Below are positions 33,317 through 41,707 of a stretch of 64,000 nucleotides of DNA, piece after piece. The stretch covers positions 1,754,957 through 1,818,956 of the forward strand of contig NZ_LN869529.1 in the NCBI RefSeq assembly GCF_001244995.1, read 5' to 3'. The translations under genes and the position numbers were made by a program. The DNA comes from Intestinimonas massiliensis (ex Afouda et al. 2020). GTDB taxonomy: Bacteria; Bacillota; Clostridia; Oscillospirales; Oscillospiraceae. Within the stretch, counting starts at the first letter, position 1; each line of letters opens with the position of its first letter. The notes under the pieces are model-generated. The model made no database searches. It had not been told where the DNA came from and saw only the letters and a list, made by a program, of their open reading frames with translations.

Positions 33317-33346
33317 AGTATATCACATCCTGCGGGGAAAAAGCAA
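33317..33346 (-). promoter_or_regulatory. Promoter of the homocysteine methyltransferase gene
   Basis: On the minus strand TTGCTT (33346-33341), 18-base spacer, TATACT (33322-33317). Confidence 0.55.
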
Positions 33347-33351
33347 GAAAA

Positions 33352-33370
33352 GGGGCGGCAGAGCCGCCCC
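33352..33370 (-). terminator. Terminator after the glycosyltransferase gene
   Basis: 8-bp GC stem (33352-33359 / 33363-33370), 3-base loop, followed on the minus strand by TTTTCTTGCTTTTT. Confidence 0.85.
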
Positions 33371-33382
33371 CTTCTGGCTGTT

Positions 33383-34666
33383 TCATTCACCGGCCAACTG
33401 CTGCTTGCCGTGGTAGATGGGCTTCCACTCCACCTTGCGGACCAGTGCCGCCAGGGAAATGGGGATGTACGTAAACATAAACAGAGGAAAGGTGAACACA
33501 TAGGCCAGCTTCTTCCAGCCGGGCTCCCGGATCTGCTTCCACTCACAGCACACCGTCAGCAGGCCGTAGAAAAACAGTCCCGCGTAGAAGCTCACCACCG
33601 TAGAGGCCAAAAAGCCCTTGGTCAGGCGCATCACCCGCCAGGCCACATAGGCGGGCTGGGTCACGCAGGCCCCCCATACGATGAGATTAAAGGCCACCAC
33701 CAGCAGGGTCAGCAGCATGCCCGGCGCCACGGTCATCAGCATGTCATAGCAGGACCAGCCCTTCCGGCCGGGCCGGAGGCAGCCCTTCAGCAGGGACAGG
33801 CCGTACTTGACGTCCACCTGGTAAAAGCCCTTGGACCACCGCAGCCGCTGGTCCCAGGACTGCTGGAAGGTGGTGGGCTGCTCGTCGTAGACCATCGCCC
33901 CGTCGCAGTAGCCGATGCGCACCCCTTTCAGGGCGCAGCTCACGGAGAATTCAATATCCTCGGTAAGCAGGTGATAGGGCCAGCCGCCATTCTGGCGGAT
34001 CACATCGGCGGAGACCAGAAAGCCGGTGCCCGACACGTGGCAGTTGGAGCCCAGCAGCATCCGGGGAAAATTGAGGAACCGGGCCTCCCGCAGGAACCAG
34101 ATGGAGTAGCCCGCCGAAATCCAGTTGCTTCCAAAATTCTTGGAGTTGCGGTAGCAGGTGATGGCACCGTATTTGCCGGTGTCAAAGACCCGGTTCATCT
34201 CGGCGGTGAACGCCGGGTCCACCAGATTGTCGGCGTCAAAGACGAAGTACCCCTCGTAATCCTCCCGGCCCTCCTCGGCCAGCCGGTGGAACAGGTAGTC
34301 CAGGGCATAGCCCTTCCCCTTCCGGGTCTGGTCGTGCCGCTCGTAGACGGCCGCACCCGCCTGGCGGGCCACCCGGGCCGTGTCGTCGGTGCAGTTGTCC
34401 GCCACGACGTAGATGTCCAGCAGCTCCTCCGGGTAGTGCTGCGCCCGTAGGCTCTGGATCAGCTCTCCGATGACCCCCGCCTCATTGCGCGCCGCCACGA
34501 TGGCGGCGAAGCGGTGCTGACGGGCGGGGGGCCTGCGGTCCTTCCGCTTCCTGCGGACGAACCCCACCGCCAGATAGAAGAGCTGGTAAAAATAGACGGT
34601 AAAGAAAAAAACCGCGATGAACAGGTTGAAAAGCTCAACCCACTGTAGCATTCTCATGATATTCAC
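33383..34666 (-). CDS. Membrane-bound family 2 glycosyltransferase
   Basis: 427 residues. One N-terminal membrane segment (~8-37), then a GT2 catalytic domain with AAIVAARNEAGVIG, VVADNCTDDTA, the DxD motif FDADNLVD, TEDIEFS and QRLRW (QxxRW), and three to four C-terminal membrane segments. This set is typical of processive or polyprenyl-linked enzymes such as BcsA- and HasA-like glycosyltransferases. The sugar and acceptor are unknown. The gene is monocistronic, with a 3' terminator; the region 34667-34790 is AT-rich and probably holds its promoter. Confidence 0.88.
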   Translation of the reverse strand: MNIMRMLQWVELFNLFIAVFFFTVYFYQLFYLAVGFVRRKRKDRRPPARQHRFAAIVAARNEAGVIGELIQSLRAQHYPEELLDIYVVADNCTDDTARVARQAGAAVYERHDQTRKGKGYALDYLFHRLAEEGREDYEGYFVFDADNLVDPAFTAEMNRVFDTGKYGAITCYRNSKNFGSNWISAGYSIWFLREARFLNFPRMLLGSNCHVSGTGFLVSADVIRQNGGWPYHLLTEDIEFSVSCALKGVRIGYCDGAMVYDEQPTTFQQSWDQRLRWSKGFYQVDVKYGLSLLKGCLRPGRKGWSCYDMLMTVAPGMLLTLLVVAFNLIVWGACVTQPAYVAWRVMRLTKGFLASTVVSFYAGLFFYGLLTVCCEWKQIREPGWKKLAYVFTFPLFMFTYIPISLAALVRKVEWKPIYHGKQQLAGE

Positions 34667-34792
34667 CCAATGTTGTCCCTTGGCCCCAGGCGGGCCGCTC
34701 CTTCGTGAGGGATATCATAGCACGGTTTTGAAATGTTACAAGGGCTTTTCTTGTACTTTAATGAAAATTTAAGTATTTGTTTCCAGTTTGTT

Positions 34793-34823
34793 AAAGAGGG
34801 CGCCCCAGCGGGACGCCCTCTTT
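34793..34823 (-). terminator. Terminator after argS
   Basis: 10-base arms (34793-34802 / 34814-34823) with A/T flanks, immediately after the argS stop. Confidence 0.75.
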
Positions 34824-34831
34824 CGTCACAT

Positions 34832-36580
34832 TCACATCTTTTCCGGGGCGGTCACACCCAGCAGGTCCAGACCGTTGGCGATGACGGAGCGCACGGTATC
34901 GGCCAGCTTGAGCCGGGCGGAGAGCAGCGCAGGCTCCTCGCCCTTGATGCGGCAGGCGTTGTAAAAGCGGTGGAAGTCCCCGGCCAGGCCCACCAGATAG
35001 CGGTTGATGCGGGAGGGATCGTAGTCCCGGGCCGCCAGGCGGATCTCCTCGGGGAGCTGGGACAGGGTCTTGAGCAGCGCTTTCTCCTCGGCGGTGGCCA
35101 GTAGGGCGGCGTCGGCCTGGGCCGCGGCAGGCACCTGGTCCCCCTCCTCGGCAAGCCGGGCGACCAGGGAGCAGATGCGGGCGTGGGCGTACTGGACGTA
35201 ATACACCGGGTTGTCGGAGTCCTGCCGCACCGCCAGGTCCAGGTCGAAGTCCACAGGACTGGTGGCGGAGCGGGAGTTGAAGAAGTACCGGGCGGCGTCC
35301 ACGGGGACCTCGTCTAAGAGGTCGTGGAGGGCGATGGCCTTACCGGAGCGCTTGGACATGCGCACCGGCTTGCCGTCCTGAAGCAGGTTGACCAGTTGCA
35401 TGAGCACGATGATCAGCCGGTGGGAGCCGTCCAGGCCCAGGCCGTCCAGGGCGGCCTGGAGACGGGCCACATGGCCGTGGTGGTCTGCCCCCCAGATGTT
35501 GATCGCCTTGTCAAAGCCCCGCTTTTCCAGCTTGTTGCGGTGGTAGGCGATGTCGGCGGCGAAGTAGGTGTAGAAGCCGTTGGCCCGGCACAGCACGTCG
35601 TCCTTCAGGTCCAGCTTGTCGGCCTGCTCCCGGGTCTTGCCCTCAGCCATATACTTCTGTTTGAGCAGCTCGGTGGTCTTGAGCCAAAGGGCTCCGTCCT
35701 TTTCATAGGTCCAGCCCCGTTCAGTGAGCATCCCCACCGTCTCGGCAATATAGCCGGACTGGTGGAGCTCGGACTCGAAGAACCACTGGTCGTACTCGAT
35801 CTTATAGCGGCGCAGGTCCTCCTTCATCTTGGGGACGTTGGTCTCCAGGCCGAAGCGGGACATATCCTCCAGCCAGACCGCCTCCGGCTCGTCCCGGTAG
35901 CGGTCGCCGTGGAGCTCGTAAAAGGCCTGGGCCAGCTCCTTGATGTCATCGCCGTGGTAGGCATTTTCCGGCAGGGGGAAGTTCTCCTCTCCCACCAGGA
36001 GCTGCATATAGCGGGCGTGGATGGACTCGGCAAACTTGTGGATCTGGTTGCCCGCGTCGTTGACGTAGAACTCCTTCCAGGTGTGGCAGCCTGCCCGGCG
36101 GAGCACGTTGGCCAGGGTGTCGCCCAGCACGCCGCCCCGGGCGTTGCCCATGTGCATGGGGCCGGTGGGGTTGGCGGAGACGAACTCCACCATGACCTTC
36201 TCCCCGTGCCCCTCGTCGCACTGGCCGTAAGCCGCGCCCTCCCGCTCGATGTCGGAGAGCACCTCGCCGTACCAGCGGGAGCCCAGGTAGAAATTCAGAA
36301 AGCCGGGGCCGGCAATCTCGGCCCGCTGGAAGTAGGAGCCCTTCAGGTCCAGATGGTCCAGGATAGCCTGGGCGATGGCCCGGGGCGCCATGTGCAGGGT
36401 CTTGGCCCCGGCCATGGCAAAGGAGGATGCGTAGTCGCCGTGGCTGACCTCCTTGGGGATATCCACATTGCCCCGCACCACCGCCCCGGCGGGGAGAGCC
36501 CCGGCCGCGGCGGCCTTCTCATAGGCGTTCTGCGTGAGCTCGGCCACCTGGTCCCGGGCCGCCTGGATGAGGTTCGACAT
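34832..36580 (-). CDS. argS: Arginyl-tRNA synthetase
   Basis: 582-residue class Ia synthetase. It has the N-terminal ArgRS additional domain (residues ~1-95), the HIGH-type motif SANPTGPMHMGNARG (~126-140), a catalytic Rossmann fold, the KMSKS-type loop VRMSKRSGKAI, and a DALR anticodon-binding domain ending KLADTVRSVIANGLDLLGV. The ATG at 36580 follows AAGGTGATC; longer readings enter the adjacent repeats and have no family similarity. It lies downstream of a DUF1934 gene, as in Bacillus (ywiB-argS), but a duplicated 193-bp unit separates the two. Confidence 0.96.
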   Translation of the reverse strand: MSNLIQAARDQVAELTQNAYEKAAAAGALPAGAVVRGNVDIPKEVSHGDYASSFAMAGAKTLHMAPRAIAQAILDHLDLKGSYFQRAEIAGPGFLNFYLGSRWYGEVLSDIEREGAAYGQCDEGHGEKVMVEFVSANPTGPMHMGNARGGVLGDTLANVLRRAGCHTWKEFYVNDAGNQIHKFAESIHARYMQLLVGEENFPLPENAYHGDDIKELAQAFYELHGDRYRDEPEAVWLEDMSRFGLETNVPKMKEDLRRYKIEYDQWFFESELHQSGYIAETVGMLTERGWTYEKDGALWLKTTELLKQKYMAEGKTREQADKLDLKDDVLCRANGFYTYFAADIAYHRNKLEKRGFDKAINIWGADHHGHVARLQAALDGLGLDGSHRLIIVLMQLVNLLQDGKPVRMSKRSGKAIALHDLLDEVPVDAARYFFNSRSATSPVDFDLDLAVRQDSDNPVYYVQYAHARICSLVARLAEEGDQVPAAAQADAALLATAEEKALLKTLSQLPEEIRLAARDYDPSRINRYLVGLAGDFHRFYNACRIKGEEPALLSARLKLADTVRSVIANGLDLLGVTAPEKM

Positions 36581-36642
36581 AGTCTTGATCACCTTTTCTT
36601 CTGTAATTAAGAGCGCCAGAGCGCCCGGCGGCACCCCGGCCG

Positions 36643-37104
36643 CTACTGCCGCAGCAGCGGCCCTTTTTCCCGCACGTTGATGCGGAACAGGTTCTCCCCC
36701 GCCACCGCATGGTCGATTCCCCCACGCCGCAGGCGCCGCGGGGCCCCCGCCCCATTTTATCTGCGCGGGCGAAGTGAATTCGCCCGGCATCAAGGTTTTG
36801 CTTCGCAAAACGCTTGGGTCCGAAATCGACCCCGCCTACTGCCGCAGCAGCGGCCCTTTTTCCCGCACGTTGATGCGGAACAGGTTCTCCCCCGCCACCG
36901 CGTGGTCGATTCCCCCACGCCGCAGGCGCCGCGGGGCCCCCGCCCCATTTTATCTGCGCGGGCGAAGTGAATTCGCCCGGCATCAAGGTTTTGCTTCGCA
37001 AAACGCTTGGGTCCGAAATCGACCCCGCCTACTGCCGCAGCAGCGGCCCTTTTTCCCGCACGTTGATGCGGAACAGGTTCTCCCCCGCCACCGCGTGGTC
37101 GATT
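36643..37104. repeat. 193-bp tandem duplication of the DUF1934 3' end
   Basis: Two full units (36643-36835 and 36836-37028) differ at a single base, and a 76-base partial third unit (37029-37104) is the genuine 3' end of the DUF1934 gene. Each unit consists of those 76 bases including the stop codon plus 117 bases of intergenic sequence with small hairpins. No reading frame in the repeats has coding character. Confidence 0.92.
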
Positions 37105-37472
37105 TCGATGGCGTAATCAATCTCGATCTCGCCACCGTCCTCGTTCAGGTTGGACCGCATCTTGCGGGTATTGATGCCAATGGACAGCGCCCCATAGGGG
37201 GTGTCGTACATGGAGAAATGCCGCTTGCCCAGTTGGAACACCATCTGAGAATTGACCATGCCCATGCGCATGAGCGTGATGCGGTCGGGCTCGACCTGGA
37301 AGGTGGTCAGGGTCCCCTCCAGTCCGGTGAGCTCGCTCTCCTGATAACTGAACGTATAGCCCTCGTCGCCGCAGTCCATAAGCCGCCCCTCGGTGACCAA
37401 CTCAATGGTCTCAGGCTCGGCGTCCTCGTAGGTCTGGGTGCCCTTGATGGAGATGATGACGCTTTTATCCAT
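37029..37472 (-). CDS. DUF1934 family beta-barrel protein (YwiB-like)
   Basis: 147-residue small beta-rich protein. SVIISIKGTQTYEDAEPETIEL at the start, TFSYQESELTGLEGTLTTF in the middle and MGMVNSQMVFQLGKRHFSMY with the TPYGAL motif are typical of DUF1934 (calycin-like) proteins. Their function is unknown; they are usually encoded next to argS as here. Consensus promoter 45 bases upstream. The last 76 bases of the gene are duplicated twice downstream, without altering this reading frame. Confidence 0.88.
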   Translation of the reverse strand: MDKSVIISIKGTQTYEDAEPETIELVTEGRLMDCGDEGYTFSYQESELTGLEGTLTTFQVEPDRITLMRMGMVNSQMVFQLGKRHFSMYDTPYGALSIGINTRKMRSNLNEDGGEIEIDYAIEIDHAVAGENLFRINVREKGPLLRQ

Positions 37473-37516
37473 AAACGATTTACCTCGATACGCTTTCAGA
37501 ATGCATTGCGCGGGCT

Positions 37517-37545
37517 ATTATATACTACTTAAATCCGATTGTAAA
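37517..37545 (-). promoter_or_regulatory. Sigma-A promoter of the DUF1934-argS unit
   Basis: On the minus strand TTTACA (37545-37540), 17-base spacer, consensus TATAAT (37522-37517). Confidence 0.7.
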
Positions 37546-37560
37546 GTCCGAAAGGGACCG

Positions 37561-38376
37561 TCAATAGTTCCAAATGTCCACCTTTTCCACATCCTCCGTC
37601 ACATCCCTCTGGAGGAAAATGGACGCCAGGCCGGAAAAGCCCTCCACGCTGTCGCTGACAAAGAACCGGCAGCGACCGGTCCGACCCGGTCCCGTCAGGC
37701 TCCCCCGCTCCCGGAGCGTGCCGGCCACCCGCCGGGCGCACTGCTCGCCCACATCCACCAGCGTCACGTCCGGCCCCATCACGCCGCCGATCACGCGCTT
37801 GAGCAGCGGGTAATGGGTGCAGCCCAGCATCAGCGTGTCAATGCCGTCCGCCTTCAGCGGCTGGAGGTACTCCGCCGCCACGGTCTCCGCCACCAGGTCT
37901 CCGGGCCGGAAGCGCCCGTTTTCCACCAGAGGCACGAACAGCGGGCAGGCGGCGGCGAACACCTGGGCGTCGGGCCGCAGGGAGGCGATGCGCCGCTCAT
38001 AGGCGCCGCTTCGGATCGAGGCCTGGGTGCCGATGAGGCCGATCTTCCCGTTGCGCGTGGCCTGGACAGCGGCATCCGACGCCGGCTCCACCACGCCCCA
38101 GATGGGGATGTCATTCTCCGCCGTCAGCACGTCCAGCGCCGTGGTCGACACAGTACCGCAGGCCACCACGATGCCCTTCAGGTCGAAGGTGCGCAGAAAG
38201 GCAACATCCTGCCGGGCGTAGCGGATGAGCGTCTCCCGGGAGCGGCCGCCGTAGGGCACCCGGCCGGTGTCTCCAAAATAGATGATATCCTCCGCCGGGA
38301 GCAAGCGGGACAGCTCCCGCAGAGCCGTCAGGCCGCCCAGACCGGAGTCAAAAACGCCAATGGGTCTTGTATCCAA
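37561..38376 (-). CDS. murI: Glutamate racemase
   Basis: 271 residues; converts L- to D-glutamate for peptidoglycan. IGVFDSGLGGLTALREL (residues ~4-20) and YFGDTGRVPYGGRS are intact, and the second catalytic cysteine is in MLGCTHYPLL. The first active-site motif is VVACGTVSTT, where most racemases have CNTA: the cysteine and threonine remain but the Asn is Gly. A TTG start at 38376 was chosen because GGGGG lies eight bases upstream and homology begins there; the frame is open 49 codons further upstream without similarity. Confidence 0.88.
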   Translation of the reverse strand: MDTRPIGVFDSGLGGLTALRELSRLLPAEDIIYFGDTGRVPYGGRSRETLIRYARQDVAFLRTFDLKGIVVACGTVSTTALDVLTAENDIPIWGVVEPASDAAVQATRNGKIGLIGTQASIRSGAYERRIASLRPDAQVFAAACPLFVPLVENGRFRPGDLVAETVAAEYLQPLKADGIDTLMLGCTHYPLLKRVIGGVMGPDVTLVDVGEQCARRVAGTLRERGSLTGPGRTGRCRFFVSDSVEGFSGLASIFLQRDVTEDVEKVDIWNY

Positions 38377-38476
38377 CGTGCAAACCCCCAAAATTCGCCG
38401 CTGGGGCGAGTTGTTCTTACCTATGATATGCGAAAATTCCCGCAAACACAAGCACAAATTTCCCTGCCGGTTGCGT

Positions 38477-38504
38477 TTGACAACGGGGGAAAATATAATA
38501 TAAT
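38477..38504 (+). promoter_or_regulatory. Sigma-A promoter
   Basis: Consensus TTGACA (38477-38482), 16-base spacer, consensus TATAAT (38499-38504; a second overlapping TATAAT at 38494). Confidence 0.75.
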
Positions 38505-38566
38505 AAGAGTGTGCTACCAGCACGTCAGACCTTTTGGCAGTTCGCCCCGCAAAGGAGGGTTATCCC

Positions 38567-38983
38567 ATGAAACTGGAGCTGACCAAGAAGCAATACCGCC
38601 GTCTGCTGGACCTGGCGTATATCGGCAACTGGATTCTCAATTCCACCCGCGGCGAGGACCGCATCCGGGACTACGACGAGGTGGAGAGCCTGCTCTTCGG
38701 CAAGGCCGCCGACGAGGGCATGGGCGTGGTTGCCGAGGTATACAACGGAGAGGTCATCCCCTCCCGGGCCTTTGCGGAGGGCGGCATCCACGAAGCCATC
38801 ATGGACTACGAGGACAACGTGTTCTTCGAGATTCTGGCCGAAGACCTGGCCCGCAGGGATATGGACGACGTGCCTATCGACGAGAGCAATTACGAAGAGC
38901 TGGCCTCCCGGATCGACGCCTATATCAGCGAATTTGAGGAGCACGGCACCGATAACATCCTGGTGGACAGCGACATCATGTAG
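38567..38983 (+). CDS. Conserved hypothetical acidic protein
   Basis: 138-residue, strongly acidic soluble protein starting KLELTKKQYRRLLDLAYIGN. It has no membrane segment, signal or catalytic motif that can be recognised. Its pattern (an N-terminal LTKKQYRRLLDL helix, then NWILNSTRG, then acidic helices including NVFFEILAEDLARRD) resembles small uncharacterised Clostridia proteins. It has a near-perfect promoter, AAAGGAGGG before the ATG, and a strong terminator, so it is very likely expressed as a single gene. Function unknown. Confidence 0.75.
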   Translation: MKLELTKKQYRRLLDLAYIGNWILNSTRGEDRIRDYDEVESLLFGKAADEGMGVVAEVYNGEVIPSRAFAEGGIHEAIMDYEDNVFFEILAEDLARRDMDDVPIDESNYEELASRIDAYISEFEEHGTDNILVDSDIM

Positions 38984-38996
38984 CGCGGCAAAACCG

Positions 38997-39023
38997 GCGG
39001 GGGACGCGAAACGCGTCCCCCGC
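38997..39023. terminator. Terminator between convergent genes
   Basis: 12-bp perfect stem, AAA loop, followed on the plus strand by TCTTTTA. Confidence 0.85.
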
Positions 39024-39027
39024 TCTT

Positions 39028-39972
39028 TTATGCCTCCTCGGTCAGGCGGCGCAGCTCGGCCTCCAGCGCGGCCGCCTCCTGCTCCGTCCGGACCCGCAGG
39101 TCCTCCAGCTTGCCCAGCGCCGCCTCCACCCGGCTACGGGTCTCGTTCACGCTGTCCTGCGAGTCCCGAATCTTGCTCTGCACCATCCAGTCGAAGAGAA
39201 ATCCGTCGAAGAAATAGTCCCCGAAGGTCTCGAAGGCCCCCACCTCTAGGCCCAGGTCGGCCTGTACCTTCACGTCGGCCAGCTCTGACCGGAACCGGCT
39301 CAGGGCGCACTGGGCCTGGTACATCAGATCCCTGGCCTCGTCCATCCGGGAGTGCTTGATGGCCGTGGCCAGCATCCCGCCCCCCAGCATGTCGTACACG
39401 CCCCAGCTCCCTGCGCTCTCCAGCTTGCCGCCGGCGCTGTCCAGGTCAAAGGCGGCCTGCCGGCCCGCCCGGACGGCCTCTTCCATCTCCCGGCACATAC
39501 TGCGGCAGGCGGCCAGCTTCTCCTCCAGCTCTCGGATGCGCCCGCCCAGGGCCGGGTCGCTTTGGGCCATGCGGCGGCGCTTCTCCTCCAGCAGCGCCCG
39601 GCAGCGGTCCTCCAGGCCGTCCAGCGCCCGCAGGCGCTCCCGAGTCTGCCGCCAGCGACCCTCCACATCCTCCAGGGCCCGCACGGCGGACTGGTAGTTG
39701 GCCCGGGCGGCGGCCGCCTCCCGGCGCTCCTGGTCCAGCGCCTCCTCCCGGCGGCCCAGTACGGTCTGCCAGATGGCGGCCAGACTCATTCCCTCCAGCG
39801 CGTCCACGTCGGCCTGCTCCTTGTCCAGTTCCGCCCGCAGCGCCCGCTTCCGCTCCCGCAGGGCCTGCTGCTCCCCGTCCAGCTCCGCCAGCATGGCCTC
39901 CAGCCGGCCCCGCCCGGCCAGCTTCTCCCGAATCTCCGCCAGCTCCCGGTCCAGCGCCTCCCAGTTCTTCAT
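39028..39972 (-). CDS. Coiled-coil protein of unknown function
   Basis: 314 residues dominated by heptad-rich coiled coil (residues ~1-160 and ~270-314; many Glu, Arg and Ala) flanking a more globular middle that contains YDMLGGGMLATAIKHSRMDEA and FETFGDYFFDGFLFDWMVQS. There is no signal peptide or membrane segment. The start at MKNWEALDREL follows GGAGG with good spacing. The central segment recurs, as far as can be judged by eye, in uncharacterised bacterial proteins, but no function can be assigned. Structural or scaffold roles are possible. Confidence 0.7.
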   Translation of the reverse strand: MKNWEALDRELAEIREKLAGRGRLEAMLAELDGEQQALRERKRALRAELDKEQADVDALEGMSLAAIWQTVLGRREEALDQERREAAAARANYQSAVRALEDVEGRWRQTRERLRALDGLEDRCRALLEEKRRRMAQSDPALGGRIRELEEKLAACRSMCREMEEAVRAGRQAAFDLDSAGGKLESAGSWGVYDMLGGGMLATAIKHSRMDEARDLMYQAQCALSRFRSELADVKVQADLGLEVGAFETFGDYFFDGFLFDWMVQSKIRDSQDSVNETRSRVEAALGKLEDLRVRTEQEAAALEAELRRLTEEA

Positions 39973-40109
39973 TTCATCCGCCTCCATTCGTTTTAATGGA
40001 ATTGTACCAGTCTTTCTCTTTCCTGTCCATATTGCGTCATAGCCGGGGACAAACCCGCATATACATGTCCCTGTCCAAGCAAAATGACAGATGCGGGAGT
40101 GTGGCTGGT

Positions 40110-40715
40110 ATGCAGACAGGCTGGAATGAAAATCGGGCGCTGCTCCGGGGGACGGCGGCGGGGTCCCCCGTCTTTTCCCACGAGAACCACGGCGTGGCCT
40201 ACGACCTCTTTCCCCTGTCGGTGCAGCGGCTCTCCGGCGCCGCAGACCGGCTCAACGTGGTGCTGCCCCGCTCCCTGCTGACGGCCTGCCCCGTGTACGA
40301 GGGTCTGCCGCTGGAGGTGCAGGGGGAGGTCCGTTCCTTTAATAACCGCAGCGGCAGCGGCAGCCGTCTGGTCATTACCGTGCTGGCCCGGGAGTTGGCC
40401 CCCACGGCAGAAAAGCCCGCCAACCATCTGGCGCTGGCAGGCGCCCTGTGCAAGCCCCCCATCCTCCGGCGGACGCCTCTGGGCCGTGAGATCTGCGATC
40501 TGATGCTGGCGGTGAACCGGAGGTACGGCCGAGCGGACTACCTGCCCTGCATCGCCTGGGGAGCCCTGGCTCAGAGCTGCGGCCAGTTGTCCGTGGGAGA
40601 TCCGCTCCGGCTGGAGGGCCGCCTTCAGAGCCGCACCTATCAAAAGCTGGTGGACGGCGTCCCCCAGGACCGCACCGCCTTTGAGGTCTCCATCATGCAG
40701 TTGGCGGAGTTTTGA
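40110..40715 (+). CDS. SSB-like protein with two OB folds
   Basis: 201 residues that read as two tandem OB-type beta-barrels: ~8-110 (NRALLRGTAAGSPVFSHENH ... LEVQGEVRSFN) and ~112-201 (NHLALAGALCKPPILRRTP ... CIAWGALAQSCGQLSVGDPL, then LEGRLQSRTYQK). The second has the SSB/PriB order with the IAWG and GRLQSR strands. Single-stranded DNA binding is the likely activity; a role in replication, competence or repair cannot be separated. The acidic tail of replicative SSB is missing. Several starts are possible; the ATG at 40110 begins just before the first conserved strand. Confidence 0.72.
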   Translation: MQTGWNENRALLRGTAAGSPVFSHENHGVAYDLFPLSVQRLSGAADRLNVVLPRSLLTACPVYEGLPLEVQGEVRSFNNRSGSGSRLVITVLARELAPTAEKPANHLALAGALCKPPILRRTPLGREICDLMLAVNRRYGRADYLPCIAWGALAQSCGQLSVGDPLRLEGRLQSRTYQKLVDGVPQDRTAFEVSIMQLAEF

Positions 40716-40730
40716 GACCATTGCCCTCAA

Positions 40731-40766
40731 AAAATGCACCGGCTTTTGAAAAGCCGGTGCATTTTT
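40731..40766. terminator. Bidirectional terminator
   Basis: About 17-bp stem with a 2-base loop and A/T tracts on both sides. It ends the SSB-like gene and, on the minus strand, the acyl-CoA operon. Confidence 0.9.
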
Positions 40767-40782
40767 GCTGCATGGGACACAA

Positions 40783-41664
40783 TTATTTCCACTCAAACAC
40801 GCCGCGGTTGAGGACGGCCTTGCCGGTGTTCTGGTCCACGAAGCGGAAGTAGGCCTTGCCCGCCTCCATCTTCCAGATCTGGGTCTGCACCGGAGTGCCG
40901 GGCAGCAGGGGGCTGCTCATCTGCGCGGCCATCCGGGCCGCCCGCTCGGGTTCGCCGGGAATCAGCGCGCCGATCATCATGCGGCAGGCAAAGCCGAAGG
41001 AGCAAAGGCCCTGCACGATGGGCTGGTCAAACTTCATGTTCTTGGCGTACTCCGGGTCCACATGGATCAGATTGGTGTCGCCGGTCAGCCGGTAGAGCAG
41101 GTTCTGCACCTCGCTGACATAGTCATCCACCACAAAGTCCGGCTCCCGTTCGGGGATGACCACATCGCTCTTGGGCATGGGCTTGCCGCCGAAGCCGCCC
41201 GCCTCGTGGAAGAAGGTGGTGGAGTAGTTGGTGCACACCAGATTCCCGGCCTCATCCCGCACGTCGATCTTGGTCTTGACCACGGCGCCCTTGCCCTCGC
41301 CCCGGTCGTATACATCCACGATCTGGTCCTGCCACTGGAAGGTGCCTTTGATGGGGTCGATGGGCCGGTGCCAGATGATCTCGTGGTCCATGTTCAGGAA
41401 GGCGATGGTGGGCTTGATGATCTCATCGGCCAGCATGGAGGCGGGCAGAGGCATCCACTGGTAGGGGCGCACGTTGACCGTGGCCCAATAGGGCACCGCG
41501 CCGAAGGTGGGAATGGCCTTCAGATATTTTTCATAGTAGTAGGACAGGTCCTCCTTGTGGGCGCCCACGGCCAGGGCGTACAGAGCCACGTCCCGCCAGT
41601 TGTACTCCACATAGCGGGGCTCCATCTTACAGCCGATCAGTTGGTTCAGATCATACTTTTCCAT
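40783..41664 (-). CDS. MaoC-type two-domain enoyl-CoA hydratase
   Basis: 293 residues with two hot-dog folds: an N-terminal non-catalytic half (residues ~1-150) and a C-terminal hydratase-2 half with YRLTGDTNLIHVDPEYAKN (~192-210), where Asp and His form the catalytic pair, and PIVQGLCSFGF. Family members hydrate trans-2-enoyl-CoA to (R)-3-hydroxyacyl-CoA or the reverse; relatives act on mesaconyl- or itaconyl-CoA. It is the last gene of a four-gene minus-strand operon. In context it probably dehydrates an (R)-3-hydroxyacyl-CoA formed by the CoA-transferase. Confidence 0.88.
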   Translation of the reverse strand: MEKYDLNQLIGCKMEPRYVEYNWRDVALYALAVGAHKEDLSYYYEKYLKAIPTFGAVPYWATVNVRPYQWMPLPASMLADEIIKPTIAFLNMDHEIIWHRPIDPIKGTFQWQDQIVDVYDRGEGKGAVVKTKIDVRDEAGNLVCTNYSTTFFHEAGGFGGKPMPKSDVVIPEREPDFVVDDYVSEVQNLLYRLTGDTNLIHVDPEYAKNMKFDQPIVQGLCSFGFACRMMIGALIPGEPERAARMAAQMSSPLLPGTPVQTQIWKMEAGKAYFRFVDQNTGKAVLNRGVFEWK

Positions 41665-41707
41665 ACATACGCACCCTTTCTGATTTTATATACCTTAATA
41701 TTATACG

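Noticed and set aside
33269-33386. SAM or T-box leader before the homocysteine methyltransferase gene
   Set aside because: The distance from promoter to start is only about 45 bases, too short for either element.
36581-36808. Extended N terminus of ArgRS into the tandem repeats
   Set aside because: The added residues have no similarity to ArgRS, and a typical start with a ribosome site is at 36580.
36643-37104. Possible CRISPR array
   Set aside because: Only two long (193-bp) directly abutting units without spacers, containing gene 3'-end sequence; this is a tandem duplication.
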